A stretch of DNA of 37,849 nt from an uncultured Bacteroidales bacterium (lineage in GTDB: Bacteria > Bacteroidota > Bacteroidia > Bacteroidales > UBA932). The notes beneath the pieces were generated by a model, which searched no databases, was not told where the DNA came from, and saw only the letters and a program-made list of their open reading frames with translations. Positions 33,269 through 37,849 of the stretch are shown piece after piece. Where the stretch lies: contig CAMWUW010000014.1 in assembly GCA_947177525.1 (NCBI GenBank), forward strand, positions 1 through 37,849, given 5' to 3'. Each line of letters begins with the position of its first letter. The first letter of the stretch is position 1. Made by a program: the position numbers and the translations under genes.

Positions 33269-33953
33269 AGATTCAATCAGTAGTGTAGGGGACACCGCAA
33301 ATGCGGCATGCCCGGTAAGAAAAGAAATTTTGGGAACAGGAAAAAGGATTATGATTGCCTGTATGGCAATGCTTGCAATCTTGTCCGTCCATGACGCCTC
33401 TGCCCAGAACACAGACCGCTCTTCCAAAAGAAAAGAGGCTCTTGAGACCTGGAAAAAAGAAATGGCTGAATTCCGCTCACGTTCCGCTTCAGACAAGGAA
33501 CTGAATGCCATAGTAGATTCTTTGTCATCTGTACAGGCCTCCGCAGCCGTCAGAAACATGGATTTTGTTCTTGAAGCAAACAATGTATCTTTCAAGAACG
33601 GAAGGACAGTCTTTGTAAATTCAAACACTAATTTTATATCCGTCAAAGGCAAGCGTGCCGTGGTGCAGATTTCTCCGAGCGACTTTTCATCTGGCCCGAA
33701 CGGACTTGGCGGAGTGACAGTGGACGGTACGATTTCCGGAATGACCGTGAAAACCGACAAGAAGGGGCGGATTACCGTCTCAATGAATGTCACGGGAATC
33801 GGTATAAACGCCCAGGTGGAGATATACATGAATCCGGACAGCAATCAGGCTACGGCGACTGTCTACCCTAATTTCAATTCAAATACGGTCTGGATGTCCG
33901 GTGAAATCATTCCGTATGAAAATTCGACCGTAATCCAGGGCCGGTCACTATAA
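33261..33953 (+). CDS. DUF4251 family secreted protein (230 aa)
   Basis: Has a long N-terminus: residues 1-30 (MKPDSISSVGDTANAACPVR and more) precede the hydrophobic stretch MIACMAMLAILSVHDASAQ, whose end ASA-Q looks like a signal peptidase site. If the start is ATG 33351 the leader would lack a basic residue, so the ATG at 33261 is preferred; the GKR before the hydrophobic part then serves as n-region. The rest is the DUF4251 domain (about 85-230): FVLEANNVSFKNGRTVFVNS, NFISVKGKRAVVQISPSDFS, GPNGLGGVTVDGTISGMTVK and a C-terminal strand set ending IIPYENSTVIQG. Function unknown; periplasmic or secreted. It precedes DUF4136 and a small beta-barrel gene, a grouping that suggests envelope maintenance. 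Confidence 0.88.
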   Translation: MKPDSISSVGDTANAACPVRKEILGTGKRIMIACMAMLAILSVHDASAQNTDRSSKRKEALETWKKEMAEFRSRSASDKELNAIVDSLSSVQASAAVRNMDFVLEANNVSFKNGRTVFVNSNTNFISVKGKRAVVQISPSDFSSGPNGLGGVTVDGTISGMTVKTDKKGRITVSMNVTGIGINAQVEIYMNPDSNQATATVYPNFNSNTVWMSGEIIPYENSTVIQGRSL

Positions 33954-34057
33954 TAAAAAACGGACAGAACAGAAAAGACATGAAAATCGTGGGGCGGCAT
34001 CCGCTGACACGGCCTGCTGCATTCCCGTAAATTCGTGAACTAATAAAAATTGACATT

Positions 34058-34699
34058 ATGAAACGTATCATCATTATTTCAGCTTTGGCACTTTTGGCGG
34101 CATCATGCCAAAAAGAACCTTATCCGCACGACAAGGATGGTGAATATCTTGTCTATACCGCTCCAGGGGAAGATATGGATTTTACCGCATATTCGACTTT
34201 TACCGTGGCCGACAGCCTTCTTGTCATAGGCGTAGAGGAGAAGCCGCAATACTCAAAGTCGGAAAATGCACTTGCAATCGTACGCAGGTACAAGGAAAAC
34301 ATGGAGAAACTCGGCTATGTATACACGCCGGACTCAAAAACTGCTGACCTCGGAATCCAGGTGACCTACATCGTAAAGACTGAGCGTTATGTGCAGTATT
34401 ATGACTATCCGTATTGGTGGCTTGATTATCCGGGCTACTGGCATCCGGGCTATTGGGGTGACTGGCATGGATATTATTATCCGAGACCTGTGACTTATGT
34501 CCAGTCCACAAATGCCTTGCTGGCCGACATAGTGGACCTTACGGCCGAAAGAGGGGCGGAAAAGCCGCTGGTGATAGCCTGGTCTTCATATATAGGAGGT
34601 TATCCGATATATAGCCCTTCAAGGGAGTTGGCGCGCATGAGTGCTGCAATTGACCAGGCTTTTGTGCAGTCTCCGTATCTCTCTCATGAAGCAAAATAG
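34058..34699 (+). CDS. DUF4136 family lipoprotein (213 aa)
   Basis: Leader MKRIIIISALALLAASC with lipobox ASC, then QKEPYPHDKDGE. The DUF4136 pattern is seen in DFTAYSTFTVADSLLVIG, RRYKENMEKLGYVYTPDSKT then ADLGIQVTYIVKTERYVQYY, and the C-terminal VDLTAERGAEKPLVIAWSSY and AIDQAFVQSP. The family is an outer-membrane or periplasmic lipoprotein of unknown role, common in Bacteroidota and Proteobacteria. Odd: an aromatic-rich insert at about 113-145 (DYPYWWLDYPGYWHPGYWGD) in the middle of the domain. It is 104 bp after the DUF4251 gene and 45 bp before the beta-barrel gene, so co-transcription is likely. Confidence 0.9.
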   Translation: MKRIIIISALALLAASCQKEPYPHDKDGEYLVYTAPGEDMDFTAYSTFTVADSLLVIGVEEKPQYSKSENALAIVRRYKENMEKLGYVYTPDSKTADLGIQVTYIVKTERYVQYYDYPYWWLDYPGYWHPGYWGDWHGYYYPRPVTYVQSTNALLADIVDLTAERGAEKPLVIAWSSYIGGYPIYSPSRELARMSAAIDQAFVQSPYLSHEAK

Positions 34700-34744
34700 A
34701 GCCGTCATTGATTTCTGATGCAAATTTTAAATGATTTTGATAAT

Positions 34745-35356
34745 ATGAAAAAGATATTGTATATGTTGCCGGTTTTCGCTGCAATGATTCTTTTTGCAGG
34801 CAAGGCTGAGGCCCAGATGGGCAAAAGATATTATATTAACGGAGGATGGCAGTTCAACGGAACAGTGGCGAACGGGTTTGCCGAAAGTGCCCAGGGATAT
34901 GGAGCATTTGCCGAAGGCGGATATTATGTCACTCCCATGCTTGCCGTAGGTGGATTTGCCAGTTTCAATACAAATAATGAGTATGTCCCCAAGAAGACCT
35001 ATGTCTTTGACAGCGGCGAGGCGCTCACCACTGATCTGGACCGTTCCATTTATCAGCTGCCGTTCGGAGCCACTCTGAGATACCGTTTCTCCCGCAAGAT
35101 TTTCCAGCCTTATATTGAGGCAAAGCTTGGAGCGGAATACTCTATGCAGAGCACCTATATGGCGAATTTTGTCAACAGACAGGATAATTGGGGCTTTTAT
35201 GTGTCTCCGGAAATCGGATTCGCTGTTTTCCCTTTCCATAAGGCTGATGTGGGCTTCCAGTTTGCCGCATATTACAGTTATTCCACAAACAGGAATGATG
35301 TGTACGGCATCAATGGCCTGAATAATGTCGGGTTCAAATTGGGACTGGCATTCTGA
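34745..35356 (+). CDS. Small outer-membrane beta-barrel protein (203 aa)
   Basis: Start ATG 34745 (ATG 34718 is in frame but gives a poorer leader). Signal peptide MKKILYMLPVFAAMILFAGK ends AEA-Q. The mature part alternates polar and hydrophobic residues as an eight-strand barrel does: RYYINGGWQFNGTVANGF, YGAFAEGGYYVTPMLAVGGF, LPFGATLRYRFSRKIFQPYI, YVSPEIGFAVFPFHKADVGF, and it ends FKLGLAF with the C-terminal Phe needed for insertion. Family: OMP_b-brl-like, as in OmpW/OmpA-type small barrels. No OmpA peptidoglycan domain. Role is unclear, most likely in outer-membrane integrity together with the DUF4136 lipoprotein. Confidence 0.88.
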   Translation: MKKILYMLPVFAAMILFAGKAEAQMGKRYYINGGWQFNGTVANGFAESAQGYGAFAEGGYYVTPMLAVGGFASFNTNNEYVPKKTYVFDSGEALTTDLDRSIYQLPFGATLRYRFSRKIFQPYIEAKLGAEYSMQSTYMANFVNRQDNWGFYVSPEIGFAVFPFHKADVGFQFAAYYSYSTNRNDVYGINGLNNVGFKLGLAF

Positions 35357-35369
35357 TAGTGTGTCTTAT

Positions 35370-35417
35370 CGGCCGGGATATGCGGATGAAGCATTATGCC
35401 GACGGCAGTCCCGGCCG
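35370..35417 (+). terminator. Hairpin after the beta-barrel gene
   Basis: CGGCCGGGA (35370-35378) and TCCCGGCCG (35409-35417) pair perfectly over 9 bp with a second short TGCC/GGCA stem inside. No T run follows, so it is a weak terminator or an mRNA-end protector before the LpxH-like gene. Confidence 0.5.
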
Positions 35418-35458
35418 TAATATAAATGTCCTTTGTCAGGGCGGCCAAAATTTCTTAT

Positions 35459-36223
35459 ATGGGAAATAGGGTAAGATACAGAAGCATAGTCCTTTCTGAT
35501 ATTCACATGGGGACTGCATTCTCGAAAACGGGGGAGGCCTGCGATTTTATAAGCAGCTTTGACTGTGACAGGCTGATTCTCAATGGGGACATAATTGACG
35601 GCTGGCATTTGAAGCGAAGCGGCAGCCATGCATGGGGAGCAGCCCAGTCGCGCTTTTTCCGCATCATATTGAAAATGATTGAACGCCAGGGAACGAAAGT
35701 CCTGGTGCTGAGAGGAAACCATGATGATTTTCTTGACAGGATTATCCCGATGAGCATGGGCAGCCTTGAGGTGAGAAAGGATGCTGTAATCGAAAGCGGA
35801 GGAAAGAATTTTTTCGTTACTCATGGAGATGTGTTTGACAGCGTCACTTCAAATATGCGGTGGGTGGCCAAGCTCGGAGACCTGGCGTATAATCTTCTCC
35901 TGAAGATAAATGTGATGTATAATAAGTGGCAGTCTTTCCGCGGTAAGCCGTATTATTCATTTTCCGGGGAAATCAAGAACAAGGTCAAGAAGGCAGTTTC
36001 CAGTGCTTCGGATTTTGACGGAATGCTTACGGACATGGCCCGGACCAAAGGCTGTGAGGGCGTCATCTGCGGGCATATACATCGGCCGGAGGACCGCGTC
36101 ATAGACGGAATACGCTATCTGAATTCCGGTGATTGGGTGGAAACTATGTCTGCTCTCGTGGAGGAGTATGACGGGACATGGAAAATCTTGTATTACAGGG
36201 ATCTGCAGGGGCTTCTGATGTAA
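35459..36223 (+). CDS. LpxH-like metallophosphoesterase (UDP-2,3-diacylglucosamine diphosphatase family, 254 aa)
   Basis: Calcineurin-like phosphoesterase. All metal-binding motifs are present: Asp14 and His16 in SDIHMG, Asp44 in NGDIIDGW, Asn87-His88 in LRGNHDD, His122 in VTHGDVFD, and GHIHRPEDR near 218. Cytosolic, no signal peptide. The start at ATG 35459 is chosen because the family begins a few residues before the first motif (MGNRVRYRSIVLSD); ATG 35426 would add 11 residues. Known for the family: hydrolysis of UDP-diacylglucosamine to lipid X in lipid A synthesis. This subgroup in Bacteroidota is longer and is often found next to a glycosyltransferase, as here, so it may process another envelope pyrophosphate precursor. 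Confident for the fold, moderate for the exact substrate. Confidence 0.9.
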   Translation: MGNRVRYRSIVLSDIHMGTAFSKTGEACDFISSFDCDRLILNGDIIDGWHLKRSGSHAWGAAQSRFFRIILKMIERQGTKVLVLRGNHDDFLDRIIPMSMGSLEVRKDAVIESGGKNFFVTHGDVFDSVTSNMRWVAKLGDLAYNLLLKINVMYNKWQSFRGKPYYSFSGEIKNKVKKAVSSASDFDGMLTDMARTKGCEGVICGHIHRPEDRVIDGIRYLNSGDWVETMSALVEEYDGTWKILYYRDLQGLLM

Positions 36224-36291
36224 TGGCGCGTGTTGTGCGCTGTGTTCGCCGTATGGAGCTTAAGTTTTAAAATTCATGAATTTTTGACAGT

Positions 36292-37362
36292 ATGAAATAT
36301 CTTTTTATAGTCCAGGGAGAAGGCAGGGGGCATCTGACCCAGGCCATTACTCTTGAGAAACTGCTGGTTTCGCGTGGACATGAGGTTGTAGGGATAATGG
36401 TAGGGAAAAGCCCGTCAAGGAAACTTCCCGAGTTCTTTGTGAGGGAGGTCGGTGCGCCTTTGATTCAGTTCGAGAGCATGAATTTCCTCCCGTCTGCTTC
36501 AGGCCGGCGGCCGGATATGTTCAAGACAATTGCCTTCAATGCTTTCAGAATTCACAAATATATTCCGTCAATACGTCTTATCCGCGACACCATAAGGTCG
36601 TCAGGTGCTGATGTAGTCGTGAATTTTTATGAACTGATGACGGGACTGACATATTTTTTCTGCCGTATCAAGGTTCCGCAGGTCTGCATCGGGCATCAGT
36701 ATCTTTTCAGACATAAGGATTTCGGGCTTCCGCGCGGGAAGTATCCCGGAAGTGCCGCGCTTAATTTTTTTACTCGACTTACCTGTATCGGGGCGGCGAA
36801 ATGTCTTGCTCTCTCTTTCCGCAGGATGGATGAAGATAAAGAAAGGAGAATTGTAGCTGTCCCGCCTCTGTTGAGAAATGAGGTGATGGCGGCGGAAATT
36901 TCGGACGGGGATTATGTGCTTGGGTACATGCTGAACAAAGGGTTTGCAGCGGATGTCCGGGAGTGGCATAAGTCGCATCCGGATGTTGAACTGCGTTTCT
37001 TTTGGGATAATTGGGAGGCAGGAAAAATATACCGGGAAGATAAGACTCTTTGCTTCTATCTGATTGATGACCATGAGTTTCTGCGCCAGATGTCAGGATG
37101 TATGGCCTATGCCAGCACTGCCGGATTCGAATCTGTGTGTGAAGCTATATGGATGGGGAAGCCCATACTGATGGTACCTTCGCATATTGAACAGGAAATC
37201 AATGCATTTGATGCAGTGCGGTCAGGTGCCGGGGTAAGCTGCGACAGGTTTGATCTGTCCCTCCTTCTTGATTTCGCCGCAGGATTCAAGGCCGATACCT
37301 CTTTCAGGGATTGGGCTGGATCTGCTTCGGCAGCCTTTGCCGAGGAACTGGAGCACATATAG
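36292..37362 (+). CDS. MurG-like glycosyltransferase (GT-B, GT28-like, 356 aa)
   Basis: Predicted nucleotide-sugar glycosyltransferase. The N-terminus has the MurG-type glycine loop VQGEGRGHLTQA (residues 7-18), and the C-terminal donor-binding part has TAGFESVCEAIWMGKPILMV (near 280-300) followed by EINAFDAV. There is no signal peptide; it should act at the cytosolic face of the inner membrane. It starts 68 bp after the LpxH-like gene. Pairing of such an enzyme with an LpxH-like hydrolase is common in Bacteroidota and points to glycolipid or envelope precursor synthesis. The ATG is in the sequence AATTTTTGACAGTATGAAA, which is the same as in the 32-bp repeat upstream of the DUF4251 gene. Acceptor and donor cannot be assigned. 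Confidence 0.85.
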   Translation: MKYLFIVQGEGRGHLTQAITLEKLLVSRGHEVVGIMVGKSPSRKLPEFFVREVGAPLIQFESMNFLPSASGRRPDMFKTIAFNAFRIHKYIPSIRLIRDTIRSSGADVVVNFYELMTGLTYFFCRIKVPQVCIGHQYLFRHKDFGLPRGKYPGSAALNFFTRLTCIGAAKCLALSFRRMDEDKERRIVAVPPLLRNEVMAAEISDGDYVLGYMLNKGFAADVREWHKSHPDVELRFFWDNWEAGKIYREDKTLCFYLIDDHEFLRQMSGCMAYASTAGFESVCEAIWMGKPILMVPSHIEQEINAFDAVRSGAGVSCDRFDLSLLLDFAAGFKADTSFRDWAGSASAAFAEELEHI

Positions 37363-37724
37363 ACATTGTGATTGGAAGTTGCGTCTGGACAGAATGTTTT
37401 ATGGAGGCCCAAAATCAGGATGACTCTCTTAGAAATGAGTATTCGGAAATGAAGCCGTGGTTGACCTTACTGAAAAACCAGGAGAAGGGACTTTGCTAAT
37501 ACTTTTCAGTCCCATTCTGTTGTTCAAAAGACAGGTGTCATATTCTGCTGTTTTAAAAAGTATGGAGAATGTTTGATTGTTTTTTTTGGAAAAAAAGGAG
37601 CAGATTTTGTCATTCAAAACACGTCAGTAGCAGATTTGTTTGTTCGAAAATGCATGGAATGGAGCGGTCCAGCTGTATAAAACAGGCGAAATTTTAAATA
37701 TTTTTGAAAAAAAGTAAATAAAAA
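37363..37724. other. A/T-rich intergenic region before the tRNA
   Basis: About 360 bp with no convincing protein gene other than the weak small ORF noted at 37401. It contains homopolymer runs (T8 and A7 near 37577-37596) and no clear terminator for the upstream glycosyltransferase gene. Confidence 0.6.
37401..37499 (+). CDS. Possible 32-aa ORF
   Basis: ATG 37401 to TAA 37497. The product starts MEAQNQDDSLRNEYSEMKPW and ends LTLLKNQEKGLC. It is hydrophilic with one weak amphipathic stretch. No recognised family. Starts 38 bases after the glycosyltransferase stop on the same strand. Coding is doubtful. Confidence 0.2.
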   Translation: MEAQNQDDSLRNEYSEMKPWLTLLKNQEKGLC

Positions 37725-37755
37725 TTTGCAAGTTCAAAAATAAACGCTACCTTTG
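37725..37755 (+). promoter_or_regulatory. Consensus Bacteroidetes promoter of the tRNA-Lys gene
   Basis: TTTG (37725-37728), 19 bp spacer, TACCTTTG (37748-37755), an exact match to the TTTG/TAnnTTTG consensus. Transcription should start near 37760, about 50 bases before the mature tRNA, leaving a 5' leader for RNase P. Confidence 0.92.
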
Positions 37756-37809
37756 CAATCCCAATTCGAAAGGAACTCACTTGAGACACCGACGAAACGG
37801 ACATGGATT

Positions 37810-37849
37810 GATTCGTTAGCTCAGTTGGTAGAGCACAACACTTTTAATG
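37810..37849 (+). tRNA. tRNA-Lys (anticodon UUU), 3' end cut by the window
   Basis: The first 40 bases of a tRNA: acceptor arm GATTCGT, bases 8-9 TA, D-arm GCTC-AGTTGGTA-GAGC, anticodon arm with loop CTTTTAA, so the anticodon is TTT (Lys, AAA/AAG). T-arm and acceptor 3' strand lie beyond the window edge. Confidence 0.95.

Overview
The window looks like chromosomal DNA of a gut or rumen type Bacteroidota, most likely order Bacteroidales. Reasons: two SusC/SusD pairs, many lipoproteins with Bacteroidetes-type signal peptides, BACON, DUF4832, DUF4886, DUF4251 and DUF4136 families, A/T-rich leaders without Shine-Dalgarno sequences, and promoters of the Bacteroidetes type (TTTG, about 20 bp, TAnnTTTG). 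The genus cannot be resolved by eye. I found no transposase, integrase, phage gene or CRISPR array.

Region 1 (1-803) is the 3' part of an S1-family sulfatase. Region 2 (1075-16700, + strand) is a long lipoprotein-rich locus: SusC, SusD, a DUF4984-like and a DUF5003-like lipoprotein, an intrinsic terminator-like hairpin (8682-8713), then a DUF4458-like leucine-rich-repeat (LRR) lipoprotein, a BACON-BACON-LRR lipoprotein, a subtilisin-like (S8) protease lipoprotein with an intact catalytic triad, a DUF1573 protein and a small lipocalin-like lipoprotein. A strong terminator follows at 16721-16761. This combination suggests capture, cutting and import of a protein or glycoprotein ligand, not a classic polysaccharide locus.

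Region 3 (16777-17792) holds a XylR-like regulator that has lost its DNA-binding half but keeps a consensus promoter that would start a nearly leaderless mRNA. A 108-bp symmetrical palindrome follows it.

Region 4 (32736 down to 17793, - strand) is a second SusC/SusD operon. In transcription order it encodes a DUF4832-like putative glycosidase, SusC, SusD, a SusE-like lipoprotein, a second DUF4832-like protein, a coiled-coil/collagen-like/BACON lipoprotein, a DUF4886 SGNH-type hydrolase, a 51-residue small protein, and a fimbrillin-like lipoprotein. Three of these lipoproteins end in related modules. Hairpins sit in three intercistronic gaps. No dedicated regulator is seen, unless the broken XylR once served.

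Region 5 (32737-33260) is a divergent intergenic region with a 12-bp inverted repeat, a perfect 32-bp direct repeat, a 27-codon leader ORF and a hairpin. Region 6 (33261-37362, + strand) is housekeeping envelope biology: DUF4251, DUF4136 lipoprotein, a small outer-membrane beta-barrel, an LpxH-like metallophosphoesterase and a MurG-like glycosyltransferase. The window ends in a tRNA-Lys(UUU) gene, cut by the edge, with a textbook promoter.
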